This document shows, one piece after another, positions 15,639 to 24,883 of a stretch of DNA of 64,000 nt. The notes beneath the pieces are model-generated. The model was not told the DNA's origin, searched no databases, and saw only the letters and a program-made list of their open reading frames with translations. Source of the DNA: Bacillus gobiensis (GTDB lineage Bacteria; Bacillota; Bacilli; Bacillales; Bacillaceae); assembly GCF_001278705.1 (NCBI RefSeq), contig NZ_CP012600.1, positions 2,046,190 through 2,110,189 of the forward strand, in the 5' to 3' direction. The position numbers and the translations under genes were made by a program. Numbering within the stretch: position 1 is the first letter of the stretch; each line of letters opens with the position of its first letter.

Positions 15639-17398
15639 ACTTTACTCTCCTTCTTCTTGGAGTAGTCCCGTTTACGCGGAGTGATAAGAGAAACATCCAC
15701 ATCTTCGTAGTAAAATTCCGGCGCTTCATTGTCGCCTGCATGCTTCGCCATTGTTGTTTTCAGCCATTCTTCGTCATTGCGATCCGGATAATCCGGTTTG
15801 TAATGCGCGCCCCGGCTCTCATTGCGGTTATAGGCGCCAAGAGTGACTACTCTGGAAAGCTGAAGCATGTTGTTTAGCTGACGCGTAAATACCGCACCTT
15901 GGTTGCTCCATTTTACCGTATCGTTGATGTTGATTTTTTTGTATCGTTCCATTAATTCCTGAATCTTGTCATCGGTTTTTAACAGGTTGTCATTGTTGCG
16001 GACGACTGTCACGTTATCAGTCATCCATTCTCCCAGCTCTTTATGAAGCACATAAGCATTCTCCTCGCCGTCCATGCCCATAATGCCTTCCCATTTTTCT
16101 TCCTCCTGCTTTTTAAACGAATCATAAAGCGAGGATGAAAGGTCTTCAGCTGACTTCTCGAGCCCATTGATGTATTCAACTGCTTTTGGCCCCGCCACCA
16201 TACCTCCGTATATCGCAGAAAGAAGAGAATTGGCGCCAAGACGGTTGCCGCCGTGCATGCTATAATCACATTCTCCGGAAGCAAATAGGCCTGGAATGTT
16301 CGTCATTTGATCGTAATCGACCCAAAGTCCGCCCATTGAATAGTGGACAGCAGGGAATATTTTCATTGGCAGCTTGCGCGGATCATCACCCATAAATTTC
16401 TCATAAATCTCGATAATTCCGCCCAGCTTGATATCAAGCTCTTTCGGGTCTTTATGGGAGAGATCAAGATAAACCATGTTCTCCCCATTAATGCCGAGCT
16501 TTTGGGAGACACAGACATCAAAGATTTCCCTTGTTGCAATATCACGGGGGACGAGATTTCCGTATGCCGGATATTTTTCTTCAAGGAAATACCAAGGTTT
16601 TCCGTCTTTATACGTCCACACCCTTCCGCCTTCGCCCCGGGCTGATTCACTCATTAATCTGAGCTTATCGTCGCCGGGGATCGCCGTCGGATGGATTTGA
16701 ATAAATTCTCCATTCGCGTAATAAGCGCCCTGCTGATAAACGATAGATGCTGCAGATCCGGTATTAATCATGCTGTTTGTCGATTTCCCAAAGATAATCC
16801 CCGGTCCTCCTGTTGCCATGATGACAGCATCCGAACGAAACGTTTCAATTTCCATCGTCGTTAAATTTTGTGCTGAAATTCCGCGGCAGACGTTATCTTC
16901 GTCCAAAACTGCCCCGAGAAATTCCCAGCCTTCATATTTCGTGACAAGTCCCGCCACTTCGTATCTGCGAACCTGCTCATCAAGTGCATATAGCAGCTGC
17001 TGCCCCGTCGTCGCTCCGGCATACGCTGTTCTGTGATGCTGCGTTCCGCCAAATCGGCGGAAATCAAGCAGGCCTTCCGGTGTCCGGTTGAACATCACAC
17101 CCATGCGATCTAGCAAATGAATAATTGCGGGAGCTGCATCGCACATCGCTTTTACCGGAGGCTGGTTCGCTAAAAAGTCACCGCCGTATACGGTATCATC
17201 GAAATGTTCCCAAGGAGAGTCGCCTTCCCCTTTCGTATTGACTGCTCCGTTAATTCCACCCTGTGCACATACAGAATGCGAACGCTTGACGGGAACAATC
17301 GAAAAGAGCTTGACTCTTGTTCCTGCTTCAGCTGCTTTGATCGTTGCCATTAACCCGGCCAATCCACCGCCGACTATGACTATACTAGAATTGCTCAT
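15635..17398 (-). CDS. sdhA: Succinate dehydrogenase flavoprotein subunit
   Basis: Catalytic subunit of complex II; oxidises succinate to fumarate using covalently bound FAD. 587 residues. It shows IVIVGGGLAGLMATIKAAE at the N-terminus (FAD dinucleotide fold), HSVCAQGGINGA (His for covalent FAD), and catalytic HPT/ARGEGGR and HGGNRLGANSL motifs. The size is typical of Bacillus-type SdhA. Genes are in order sdhC-sdhA-sdhB, with 33 bp between sdhC and sdhA. Confidence 0.97.
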   Translation of the reverse strand: MSNSSIVIVGGGLAGLMATIKAAEAGTRVKLFSIVPVKRSHSVCAQGGINGAVNTKGEGDSPWEHFDDTVYGGDFLANQPPVKAMCDAAPAIIHLLDRMGVMFNRTPEGLLDFRRFGGTQHHRTAYAGATTGQQLLYALDEQVRRYEVAGLVTKYEGWEFLGAVLDEDNVCRGISAQNLTTMEIETFRSDAVIMATGGPGIIFGKSTNSMINTGSAASIVYQQGAYYANGEFIQIHPTAIPGDDKLRLMSESARGEGGRVWTYKDGKPWYFLEEKYPAYGNLVPRDIATREIFDVCVSQKLGINGENMVYLDLSHKDPKELDIKLGGIIEIYEKFMGDDPRKLPMKIFPAVHYSMGGLWVDYDQMTNIPGLFASGECDYSMHGGNRLGANSLLSAIYGGMVAGPKAVEYINGLEKSAEDLSSSLYDSFKKQEEEKWEGIMGMDGEENAYVLHKELGEWMTDNVTVVRNNDNLLKTDDKIQELMERYKKININDTVKWSNQGAVFTRQLNNMLQLSRVVTLGAYNRNESRGAHYKPDYPDRNDEEWLKTTMAKHAGDNEAPEFYYEDVDVSLITPRKRDYSKKKESKV

Positions 17399-17431
17399 GC
17401 TCTACCCCTTCTCCCTCTAGTGATCTATTAA

Positions 17432-18043
17432 TTACACAAACGCAAAGATGCTGCTTACTCCTACATAAGTAAGCGCTATAAAAACTGCCAATGTCACGTA
17501 TGTACTGATTCGTTGAGAACGGGGAGTAACGGTAATTCCCCACGTAACAGCAAATGACCACAATCCGTTAGAAAAATGAAAAATAGTGGATACGACACCG
17601 ACTAAATAAAAGCCTAGAAAGAACGGATCGCTCAGGATATTCTCCATCATATTGAAATTGACTTCCTCACCGAATAATTGCGCGGCAAGATAAGTCTGCC
17701 ATACGTGCCAGCTGACAAAAATTAAGGTTATAATGCCGGAGATTCGCTGAAATACAAATAACCAATTTCTCGCAAAGCCAAATTGGTTCGCATTGTTTTT
17801 TGCCGTAAATGCAATATAAACCCCGTATACTGCATGATAGATCAAAGGAATAAAAATGATACATGCCTCCAACACATATCTGAACGGCAGATTCTCCATA
17901 AAATGGGCTGCATTATTAAATGCTTCGGGCCCTCTTGTGGCGAAATTGTTAACCACAAGGTGCTGTATCAAGAACACACCCACAGGTATTACACCAAGTA
18001 AGGAATGCAATCTTCGATACAAAAACTCTCTGTTCCCCTCCAT
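17432..18043 (-). CDS. sdhC: Succinate dehydrogenase cytochrome b558 subunit
   Basis: A 203-residue di-heme membrane anchor of complex II with five hydrophobic helices. It binds SdhA/SdhB to the membrane and reduces menaquinone. Candidate axial heme His residues are visible in RRLHSLLG, IQHLVV, YHAVYG and WHVWQT, each near a membrane boundary as in B. subtilis SdhC. First gene of sdhCAB, with a sigma-A type promoter about 100 bp upstream. Its mRNA leader has a small hairpin (CTTCAG...CTGAAG). Confidence 0.95.
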   Translation of the reverse strand: MEGNREFLYRRLHSLLGVIPVGVFLIQHLVVNNFATRGPEAFNNAAHFMENLPFRYVLEACIIFIPLIYHAVYGVYIAFTAKNNANQFGFARNWLFVFQRISGIITLIFVSWHVWQTYLAAQLFGEEVNFNMMENILSDPFFLGFYLVGVVSTIFHFSNGLWSFAVTWGITVTPRSQRISTYVTLAVFIALTYVGVSSIFAFV

Positions 18044-18140
18044 AGTCTTACCCCCTAGTTTGAAAACTACGAATTAATTGAAAATAAATTTTTCTCTTCA
18101 GGAAATGTAAGCACTTACTGAAGATTTTTTTGACAATTTC

Positions 18141-18169
18141 ATTTTACTCCTATGTTAAAAAAGCGTCAA
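18141..18169 (-). promoter_or_regulatory. sdhC: Sigma-A promoter of sdhCAB
   Basis: Leftward TTGACG (18164-18169) and TAAAAT (18141-18146) are spaced exactly 17 bp. The transcript would start near 18134, leaving a leader of about 90 nt. Confidence 0.7.
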
Positions 18170-18335
18170 GAAAACGCGTACATAATTTATTTTTTAAAAA
18201 ATACTATCAATTCAGTTTCATTTTTATTTTATTAAGATATAATTTTAATATTTTTTGAGAATCATTAGGCAGCTGAATGATCAAATGGCTGATATACGAT
18301 ATAATAAACTCATGTGAGAGGGGAGATATGCAATC

Positions 18336-18779
18336 TTGAGTAATTACGAAACAAAAATCGAAAAATTCAAAGAAATGGAAGTGTCCGCTTTTGCCTATGA
18401 ACTAATCAAAGAAGTATTAATACCGGATTTACTCGGTAGTGAATATCCCTCTATGATGTACTGGGCAGGCAAAAATATCGCCAGAAAATTCCCCCTTGAC
18501 TCATGGAATGATATCCCGGCTTTTTTTCAAGAAGCAGGATGGGGAAACCTTGTCCTAGTTGAAGCAAAAAAGAACAGAATAGAATTCACGCTTGATGGCC
18601 CTCTTGTTTCCAATCGACTAAAACATCAAAAAGAACCAAATTTTCAATTGGAAGCAGGATTTATCGCGGAACAAATTCAAATGTTAAATAACAATATAGC
18701 GGAATCCTACGAACAAATTAAAAAACGAACCGATAAAGTGGAACTGACGGTGAAATGGGATTTGAAGGACCGCGTATGA
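18336..18779 (+). CDS. yslB: YslB, DUF2507 protein
   Basis: A 147-residue protein of unknown function found next to sdh and lysC in B. subtilis. Conserved DUF2507 features include YELIKEVLIPDLLG, YWAGKNIARKFP and WGNLVLV. It is a soluble alpha/beta protein with no membrane segment. The start is TTG at 18336, eleven bases after a GAGGGGAG ribosome site; the nearby ATG (18328) is in a frame that stops at once. It is transcribed away from sdh and ends in a strong terminator. Confidence 0.85.
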   Translation: MSNYETKIEKFKEMEVSAFAYELIKEVLIPDLLGSEYPSMMYWAGKNIARKFPLDSWNDIPAFFQEAGWGNLVLVEAKKNRIEFTLDGPLVSNRLKHQKEPNFQLEAGFIAEQIQMLNNNIAESYEQIKKRTDKVELTVKWDLKDRV

Positions 18780-18802
18780 AAAAGTGAAGGTGGATATTAA
18801 AA

Positions 18803-18841
18803 AAGCGGTCCGGGAAATTTTCTCCCGGACGCTTTCTTTTT
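18803..18841 (+). terminator. Terminator after yslB
   Basis: AAAGCGTCCGGGA-type arms (AAAGCGGTCCGGGA and TCTCCCGGACGCTTT, 18803-18835) form a long GC-rich stem followed by CTTTTTT. Confidence 0.88.
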
Positions 18842-18933
18842 TAGGGCACGGTAAAATATTTTGTGTCAACGGGCAAGATCTATTAGTGTATCGTTCGATT
18901 GATTTAGTGGACCAATTTTGTACGGGTTATCGA

Positions 18934-19097
18934 TTAATTGCACCGATCACGGTCTTTTTTGCACCGTTAGCCAATTAATTGCACCAACCAGATCCTTTTT
19001 TGCACCCTTATCCACTTAATTGCACCGTTCAGCTACTTTTTTGCACCCTTATCCACTTAATTGCACCGACCTGATCCTTTTTTGCACAATTCAACCA
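18934..19097. repeat. Four 41-bp tandem repeats with TTGCACC every 20-21 bp
   Basis: Four abutting 41-bp units (18934-18974, 18975-19015, 19016-19056, 19057-19097) follow the pattern TTAATTGCACC-N10-TTTTTTGCACC-N9. The two cores are conserved (only the last TTGCACA differs), while the N10 and N9 segments vary. TTGCACC thus recurs eight times at two-helical-turn spacing. Degenerate half-units flank it (TTTTGTACGGG near 18917; GTAATAGCTCC near 19098). It lies in the convergent gap between yslB and lysC and is not coding. The role is unknown; it could be a protein-binding array or a selfish repeat. Confidence 0.9.
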
Positions 19098-19132
19098 AGT
19101 AATAGCTCCAATCAAACGATTATCGCCTGTGT

Positions 19133-19630
19133 CTACAACACAGCGGAGGATTGCTTGGCGAGATCGAATGCGTCGTGCAATGCTTCGACCGCTTTTACCA
19201 TATCCTCTTGATCGATCACTGTAGATACTTTAATTTCTGATGTGCTTACCATTTTCACTTGAATATTTTTTCTTGCTAACACGGCGAACATTTCTGCGGC
19301 GACTCCTGGGTTTGAAACCATCCCTGAACCAACGATTGATACCTTCGCGAGCTTGTTTTCCGTTTCAATTTTTTTGAATTTCAGCGCATCCTTGTAGTCT
19401 TCGAGCACTTCTACTGTTTTTTCTAAATCATCGGTTTTTACTGAGAAGGAAATCGATGTATGGTTTTCGCTTGTCGCCGATTGAATAATGATATCGACAT
19501 TGATGCTGCGTTTCGCAAGCGTTGTAAAAATAGTGGACAGTGTCGTTAAGCCGGTAGTTAGACCGGTAATGGTTACTCTCGTGATTTGATCTTCAAAAGC
19601 AATCCCTCTGACAATTAAATTTTCTTCCAT
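19133..19630 (-). CDS. lysC: Internal start for the aspartokinase beta subunit
   Basis: The in-frame ATG at 19630 (MEENLIVRG) is preceded by AGGAGG with an 8-nt spacer, a near-ideal ribosome site. The product would be the 165-residue ACT regulatory domain, matching the known two-product lysC of B. subtilis. Confidence 0.8.
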   Translation of the reverse strand: MEENLIVRGIAFEDQITRVTITGLTTGLTTLSTIFTTLAKRSINVDIIIQSATSENHTSISFSVKTDDLEKTVEVLEDYKDALKFKKIETENKLAKVSIVGSGMVSNPGVAAEMFAVLARKNIQVKMVSTSEIKVSTVIDQEDMVKAVEALHDAFDLAKQSSAVL

Positions 19631-20365
19631 TGAAGCAGCCTCCTCTATTCTTGTTCCTGGTACAGATTCCATGCTTGACCGAACTTCGAGCGGAATTTCA
19701 TAGTTTTTTGCAAATTCAACGGCTCTTGGATGGAGGACTCCGGCACCCAAATTCGCCAGTTCCAGCATCTCATCATAGGAAATGGCATCCAATTTTCTTG
19801 CTGATTTCACGACGCGGGGATCGGTTGTAAATACACCTGGGACGTCTGTGTATATATCGCATTTCTCAGCGTTCAGTGCTGCGGCCAGAGCGACGGCAGT
19901 TGTGTCTGATCCGCCCCTTCCAAGCGTTGTGATCTCAGAATCGGAAGACATCCCTTGGAATCCTGCGACTACAATAATTTTTCCTTCTTTTAGCTGCTGG
20001 TCTATTTTATCCGTTTTGATATCTGTGATTCGGGCATTGCCGTGTACTCTTTCAGTTTGAATGCCTGCTTGCCAGCCCGTATAAGATATCGCATCATATC
20101 CTTTTTCAGTAAGCGCCATTGTTAATAGCGAGATTGTCACCTGCTCGCCTGTTGATAGAAGCATATCCATTTCTCTTTGTGATGGACTCTTTGTAATATC
20201 ACGGGCAAGATTGACGAGTAAATCAGTTGACTTGCCCATTGCAGAAACGACAACGACGACATCGTTACCTTTCTTTTTTTCTTCAATGACACGGTTTGCT
20301 ACATGCAGAATTTTTTCAGCTGAACCGACTGAGGTTCCGCCGAATTTTTGTACGATAAGACCCAT
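19133..20365 (-). CDS. lysC: Aspartokinase II, alpha subunit (beta from internal start)
   Basis: Phosphorylates L-aspartate, the first step to lysine, threonine and diaminopimelate. About 410 residues. The N-terminal kinase domain has VQKFGGTSVGS, and GRGGSDTTAVALAAAL near 160-175. C-terminal ACT domains (RVTITGL, KVSIVGSGM) sense end product. The chosen ATG (20365) follows AAGGGTGG; the upstream GTG at 20374 lies inside that ribosome site. As in B. subtilis, an internal AGGAGG (19639-19644) precedes an in-frame ATG at 19630, which would make the separate ACT-only beta subunit. A lysine riboswitch lies upstream. Confidence 0.95.
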   Translation of the reverse strand: MGLIVQKFGGTSVGSAEKILHVANRVIEEKKKGNDVVVVVSAMGKSTDLLVNLARDITKSPSQREMDMLLSTGEQVTISLLTMALTEKGYDAISYTGWQAGIQTERVHGNARITDIKTDKIDQQLKEGKIIVVAGFQGMSSDSEITTLGRGGSDTTAVALAAALNAEKCDIYTDVPGVFTTDPRVVKSARKLDAISYDEMLELANLGAGVLHPRAVEFAKNYEIPLEVRSSMESVPGTRIEEAASMEENLIVRGIAFEDQITRVTITGLTTGLTTLSTIFTTLAKRSINVDIIIQSATSENHTSISFSVKTDDLEKTVEVLEDYKDALKFKKIETENKLAKVSIVGSGMVSNPGVAAEMFAVLARKNIQVKMVSTSEIKVSTVIDQEDMVKAVEALHDAFDLAKQSSAVL

Positions 20366-20437
20366 TGCTACCACCCTTATGATTAATTAGTGACCGTTAT
20401 GTAAGGAATGCACTCGGGACGACGCCTTTTCTTGCCA

Positions 20438-20675
20438 GAAAAAAAAGCAATAAGAGTAGATTCTCTCATTGCTTTTACGAAACTAGTGACAAGTCCGGAC
20501 AATGAGATAGCCCTCCAGGAGTCATTTCCTGACAGCCCTGCATTTCTTAAATGCAAAGCCAGCAAATTCTGTTGATGGACAGAATTCACTTCGGCGATCC
20601 TTCCCTTTCTGCCTTTTTCTTAGAATCCACCATTCTCGAAAGGCTTACTCTTGAAGTTCGCACCTCTATCTTCAT
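20438..20675 (-). ncRNA. Lysine riboswitch (L-box) with terminator
   Basis: The leftward leader of lysC begins near 20675 with AGATAGAGGTGCGAACTTCA, then AGAGTA, the conserved opening of the L-box. Aptamer elements follow through GGAGGGCTATCTCATTG near 20500-20514. The terminator AAAGCAATGAGAG...CTCTTATTGCTTTTTTTT occupies 20438-20475. The ATCTCATTG end of the aptamer can compete with the terminator arm. High lysine should cause termination before lysC. The layout matches the known B. subtilis lysC leader. Confidence 0.93.
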
Positions 20676-20724
20676 AAACGATCTATTAAATTCACTCACA
20701 TTGTATCAAACTTTCAGCCCAATA

Positions 20725-22512
20725 TCAATTTTGTTTTTTTAGTTCATCCACTAAAAGCTCTGCGGTTTTTAGCGGGATGCCCGCATCTTGAAAGTCTTTT
20801 ATCGTAGCTTCTCTCATTTTTTTGACAGATCCGAATGTTTTCATCAGCAGCTTTTTCCGCTTTTCGCCGATCCCTGAGATGTTATCCAGCACAGATTGAA
20901 AGGCAGACTTTCCGCGAAGCTGCCGGTGAAAGGTAATCGCAAACCGGTGGACTTCATCTTGAATGCGCTGAAGCAAATAAAATTCCTGGCTGTTTCTATC
21001 CAGTTGAATCAATTCCAGAGGATCACCGATGATCAGGTTTGATGTTCGATGCTTGTCGTCCTTAACCAATCCCGCTACGGGAACGTCAAGGCCCAGCTCA
21101 TTTTGAAGCACATCAACCGCTGCGTTGATCTGTCCTTTTCCGCCGTCAATCAGGATTAAATCAGGCAGAGGAAGCTCCTCTTTTAACACTCGGGTATACC
21201 TTCTGCGGATGACTTCTCTCATGGAACCATAATCATCAGGTCCTGTGACGGTTTTAATTTTATATTTTCGATATTCTTTTTTATTCGGTTTTCCATCCAA
21301 AAACACGATCATGGCCGATACCGGATCGGTTCCTTGAATATTTGAGTTATCAAAGGCTTCAATTCGAAACGGGGTATAAATGTTCAGCGCCTCGCCCAAT
21401 TTTTCGACGGCACCGATTGTTCTCTCTTCATCCCGTTCGATCAATGAAAATTTTTCTTTTAGCGCCAGTTTGGCATTTTTATGCGCAAGCATGAGCAGAT
21501 CCTTCTTCTTTCCTTTTTTCGGCTGCAGGACAGACGTATTTAACAGCTGTTCTACCAGCTGAATATCTACACTATCCGGAAGTAAAATTTCCTTCGGCAA
21601 AAAGTGATTGTTTTTGCTGTAAAATTGTCCGATAAAAGTTAGAAACTCTTCATCCGCTTCCCGGTACATTGGGAACATGCTGACATCCCGTTCGATCAGC
21701 TTGCCTTGCCTGATGAAAAAGACTTGAACGCACATCCAGCCTTTATCGTATGCATAGGCAAATACATCCCTGTCGACTTGGTCCGTCATCGCCATTTTTT
21801 GTTTTTCCATCGTGGAATCAATATGGGCGATCTGATCGCGTAATTCCTTTGCCCGCTCAAATTCAAGGTTTTCAGCAGCCTCGTGCATTTTTCCTTCTAA
21901 TTCTTTTTTTATTTGGTTGAAGCCGCCCTTTAGAAATTTTGTAATTTCATCGACCAGTTTTTTATTCGTTTCTTCTTCTACATCGTAGACACACGGTGCG
22001 AGACATTGTCCCATATGATAGTAAAGGCAGACCCGATCAGGCAGCGTGGTGCATTTTCGTAACGGGTACAGCCGGTCTAGCAGCTTCTTTGTTTCTCTCG
22101 CCGCGTAAACGTTTGGATAAGGGCCGAAGTAACGCCCTTTATCTTTTTTGACATTGCGGGTAACGATCAGACGAGGATGCTTCTCGGCGGTTATTTTAAT
22201 AAAAGGATAGGTTTTGTCATCCTTCAGCATGACATTATATTTTGGATCGTATTTTTTGATCAGGTTCATTTCCAAAATGAGCGCTTCTATATTAGAGGAG
22301 GTGACAATATATTCAAAGTCTGTAATTTCGCTTACGAGACGCTGGGTTTTTGTATCATGGGAACCTGTAAAGTAGGAGCGCACTCTGTTTTTTAAAATTT
22401 TTGCTTTTCCTACATAAATAATGGTCCCTTGCCTGTCTTTCATTAAATAACAGCCGGGCTGGTCAGGAAGAAGTGCGAGCTTCTCTTTTATTTTATGATT
22501 CACGAAGAACAC
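20725..22512 (-). CDS. uvrC: UvrABC excinuclease subunit C
   Basis: Makes both incisions during nucleotide excision repair after UvrB loads on damage. 595 residues. It has an N-terminal GIY-YIG nuclease domain ([10 protein letters not shown] and IIYVGKA near 18-36), a UVR motif near 200-230 that binds UvrB, an RNase H-like domain with [10 protein letters not shown] and [10 protein letters not shown], and C-terminal helix-hairpin-helix motifs ([13 protein letters not shown]). The length is normal. It lies between trxA and lysC as in B. subtilis. Confidence 0.97.
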   Translation of the reverse strand: MFFVNHKIKEKLALLPDQPGCYLMKDRQGTIIYVGKAKILKNRVRSYFTGSHDTKTQRLVSEITDFEYIVTSSNIEALILEMNLIKKYDPKYNVMLKDDKTYPFIKITAEKHPRLIVTRNVKKDKGRYFGPYPNVYAARETKKLLDRLYPLRKCTTLPDRVCLYYHMGQCLAPCVYDVEEETNKKLVDEITKFLKGGFNQIKKELEGKMHEAAENLEFERAKELRDQIAHIDSTMEKQKMAMTDQVDRDVFAYAYDKGWMCVQVFFIRQGKLIERDVSMFPMYREADEEFLTFIGQFYSKNNHFLPKEILLPDSVDIQLVEQLLNTSVLQPKKGKKKDLLMLAHKNAKLALKEKFSLIERDEERTIGAVEKLGEALNIYTPFRIEAFDNSNIQGTDPVSAMIVFLDGKPNKKEYRKYKIKTVTGPDDYGSMREVIRRRYTRVLKEELPLPDLILIDGGKGQINAAVDVLQNELGLDVPVAGLVKDDKHRTSNLIIGDPLELIQLDRNSQEFYLLQRIQDEVHRFAITFHRQLRGKSAFQSVLDNISGIGEKRKKLLMKTFGSVKKMREATIKDFQDAGIPLKTAELLVDELKKQN

Positions 22513-22599
22513 TTCCTTGCTTTGCGAAATAGGGGACTTTCTCTCCCCAATAAGAGTAGTGTACCATTTTTCCGAATGTTTGTTTGGAAAAATGCATAG

Positions 22600-22624
22600 A
22601 AAAAGCGACTCCTATTGGAATCGC
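22600..22624 (-). terminator. Terminator after trxA
   Basis: Leftward, GCGATTCC and GGAGTCGC (with one central mismatch region) form a hairpin followed by TTTTTC, 13 bp beyond the trxA stop. Confidence 0.65.
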
Positions 22625-22636
22625 CCTGAAAAACTC

Positions 22637-22951
22637 TTACAGATGTTTGTTTACTAATTCTTGCAATGCCTCTTTTGGCTTAAAGCCAACTGATGTTTCA
22701 ACAACTTCGCCGTCTTTAAGGATAAGCAGCGTTGGAATGCTCATCACTCCATATTTGCCGGCTGTTTCTTGGTTTTCATCTACATCGACTTTTACGATTT
22801 TTAATTTATCTCCCAAGTCCTGATCAAGTTCTTCAAGAACAGGCGCGATCATTTTACAAGGTCCACACCAAGGTGCCCAAAAGTCTGCAAGAACGACTCC
22901 CTCTTTTGTTTCTGTTGAAAAGCTTTGGTCAGTAGCTTTTACGATAGCCAT
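22637..22951 (-). CDS. trxA: Thioredoxin
   Basis: A 104-residue cytoplasmic thioredoxin that reduces protein disulfides with electrons from TrxB. The active site WCGPCK is near residues 28-33, in FWAPWCGPCKM; the cis-Pro loop (MSIPTLL) and GFKPK end are intact. The length matches B. subtilis TrxA. It is a single gene with its own Shine-Dalgarno (GGAGGT). Confidence 0.97.
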   Translation of the reverse strand: MAIVKATDQSFSTETKEGVVLADFWAPWCGPCKMIAPVLEELDQDLGDKLKIVKVDVDENQETAGKYGVMSIPTLLILKDGEVVETSVGFKPKEALQELVNKHL

Positions 22952-23086
22952 TTACTCATACCTCCAATTTAAATTATGGATTTTAGTATAGCATTAACCG
23001 TAATCGTTACGCTATTAAATTGCTTGGTAATACTATACCCATTCTCCAGCATATTCACACCAAAGCTTTCCGTTTAAAACATCATA

Positions 23087-24064
23087 CTATTTATGGATTT
23101 TTAGCTGTTTGAATTCTTCTGTTAACAGCGGAACAATTTCAAACAAGTCGCCTACGATTCCATAGTCCGCGACTCGGAAGATATCTGCGTCCGGGTCCTT
23201 ATTAATCGCTACAATCACTTTGCTATTCGACATGCCGGCCAGATGCTGGATTGCCCCCGATATCCCGCAGGCAATATAGAGCTCCGGGGTAACCACCTTG
23301 CCGGTTTGCCCAATTTGCAGAGAGTAATCGCAATACTCTGCGTCACACGCTCCTCTAGAGGCACCGACAGCGGCTCCTAATACTTCTGCGAGCTCCCGCA
23401 AAGGCTTAAATCCGTCTGCGCTCTTGACTCCCCTGCCGCCGGCAACGACGATTTTCGCCTCGGATAAATCCACGCCTTCTGCGGTTTTTTTGACGATGGC
23501 TTGGACCTTTGTCCTTACATCCTTTATCTCGACTTCTACTTTTTCAATCGTACCTTTTCGTTTTTCATCCTGTTCTAATGGAGACATGTTGTTCGGCCTG
23601 ATTGTGGCCAAAACAAGCTGATCTAATGCAATTTTTCGTTCAAAGGCTTTTCCCGAATAAATCGGCCTGGTAAATACGAGATTCCCGCCAGTTTCTTCGA
23701 GATCGATCACGTCAGAAAGCAATCCTTTCTCATGCTTAGCAGCAATTTTTGGCATAATATCCTTGCCGATTGAGGTATGTCCGGTAAGAATGGCATCTGG
23801 TTTTTCTTTTTCAATAATCACTTCGATTGCTTGAGCATAGCCGTCCGGTGTATAATACACGAGCTTCTCATGTTCTATCGCAATGATGCGATCCGCTCCA
23901 TATTTGATCATCTCTCCCCCATATTCGTAAACGCTTTCACCAATGAGTAAACCAATTACTTCTCCGCCATTTGCAATGATTTTCCCTGCTGCAATAGCTT
24001 CAAAGGTTACGTTGCGAATTGATCCATCCCTTATTTCCCCTAAAACCACTACTTTTCTCCCCAT
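23087..24064 (-). CDS. etfA: Electron transfer flavoprotein alpha subunit
   Basis: Carries FAD and, with EtfB, accepts electrons from acyl-CoA dehydrogenases during fatty-acid oxidation. 325 residues. The C-terminal FAD-binding signature is clear: VVAGGRGVKS, GASRGACDAEY, QIGQTGKVVTPELYIACGISGAIQHLAG. It follows etfB by 14 bp, at the end of the fadR-fadB-etfB-etfA unit. Confidence 0.95.
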   Translation of the reverse strand: MGRKVVVLGEIRDGSIRNVTFEAIAAGKIIANGGEVIGLLIGESVYEYGGEMIKYGADRIIAIEHEKLVYYTPDGYAQAIEVIIEKEKPDAILTGHTSIGKDIMPKIAAKHEKGLLSDVIDLEETGGNLVFTRPIYSGKAFERKIALDQLVLATIRPNNMSPLEQDEKRKGTIEKVEVEIKDVRTKVQAIVKKTAEGVDLSEAKIVVAGGRGVKSADGFKPLRELAEVLGAAVGASRGACDAEYCDYSLQIGQTGKVVTPELYIACGISGAIQHLAGMSNSKVIVAINKDPDADIFRVADYGIVGDLFEIVPLLTEEFKQLKIHK

Positions 24065-24078
24065 ATTGATCCCCCTTG

Positions 24079-24852
24079 TTAGATGACTTTCGCGTCGCTT
24101 CTTAGCAAAGCTGCCAGTTGTTTTGCTTGTTTGCCTGCATCTCCATCCAGAAATCGTCCAGATTTTTTTTTAGACGGCAAGAAGCGTTCAATCGTTTTTG
24201 TTTTCGCCGCAGCGTCTTCATCTGTGAGATCAAGATCATCAAGCTCAAGTTCTTCCAGGGGCTTTTTCTTTGCTTTCATGATTCCCGCAAGCGCCGGATA
24301 CCTCGGTTCATTTAAACCTTGCTGAGCGGTTACAAGGAGCGGCAGGGGTGCAGTTACTTTTTCAAGATCACCCTCAGAATCTCGTTCTATTTCTGCGTCT
24401 TTGCCGTTGACAGATAGCTTCGTAATGGTTGTGACGCAAGGGATATTCAGCAGCTCTGCCAGTCGCGGGCCGACCTGGCCTGAGCCGCCGTCAATAGCTA
24501 CGTTTCCCCCTAAAATAAGGTCAAACTGCTTTTCCTTCAAATAGTGATAAAGTATGGTTGAAGTGGAGAAAGGATCCGGATCCTCCAGTTCACCATCGAT
24601 ATTTAACAAAACGGCCTTATCGCACCCCATAGCCAAAGCAGTTCGAAGCTCCCTTTCCGCATCTTCCCCGCCGACCGTCACAACCGTAATTTCTCCACCG
24701 TGAGCTTCTTTCAGGCGAATGGCTTCTTCAACTGCATATTCATCATAGGGATTAATAATAAACTCTGCGTCTTGTTGGTCGATCTCACCAGCTCGAATTG
24801 TAATTTTTTCCTCTGTGTCAAATGTCCGCTTCATTAAGACAAAGATGTTCAT
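24079..24852 (-). CDS. etfB: Electron transfer flavoprotein beta subunit
   Basis: Partner of EtfA, binding AMP and forming the electron entry face. About 257 residues. Motifs: NPYDEYAVEEAIRLKE, GGNVAIDGGSGQVGPRLAELL and EPRYPALAGIMKAKKKP (the recognition loop). The start at 24852 (MNIFVLMKR) is chosen because GGAGGGGG precedes it by eight bases and it matches the family's N-terminus. An in-frame ATG 66 bases upstream would overlap fadB. Co-transcribed with fadB, 31 bp away. Confidence 0.94.
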   Translation of the reverse strand: MNIFVLMKRTFDTEEKITIRAGEIDQQDAEFIINPYDEYAVEEAIRLKEAHGGEITVVTVGGEDAERELRTALAMGCDKAVLLNIDGELEDPDPFSTSTILYHYLKEKQFDLILGGNVAIDGGSGQVGPRLAELLNIPCVTTITKLSVNGKDAEIERDSEGDLEKVTAPLPLLVTAQQGLNEPRYPALAGIMKAKKKPLEELELDDLDLTDEDAAAKTKTIERFLPSKKKSGRFLDGDAGKQAKQLAALLRSDAKVI

Positions 24853-24883
24853 ATCACATTCCCCCTCCGAGTCGTTACATCTA

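Noticed and set aside
18934..19097. CRISPR array
   Set aside because: Conserved cores are 11 bp and variable parts 9-10 bp, far below repeat and spacer sizes of CRISPR; no cas genes are present.
20383..20589. 68-residue ORF upstream of lysC
   Set aside because: It lies entirely inside the lysine riboswitch and its terminator, with no ribosome site.
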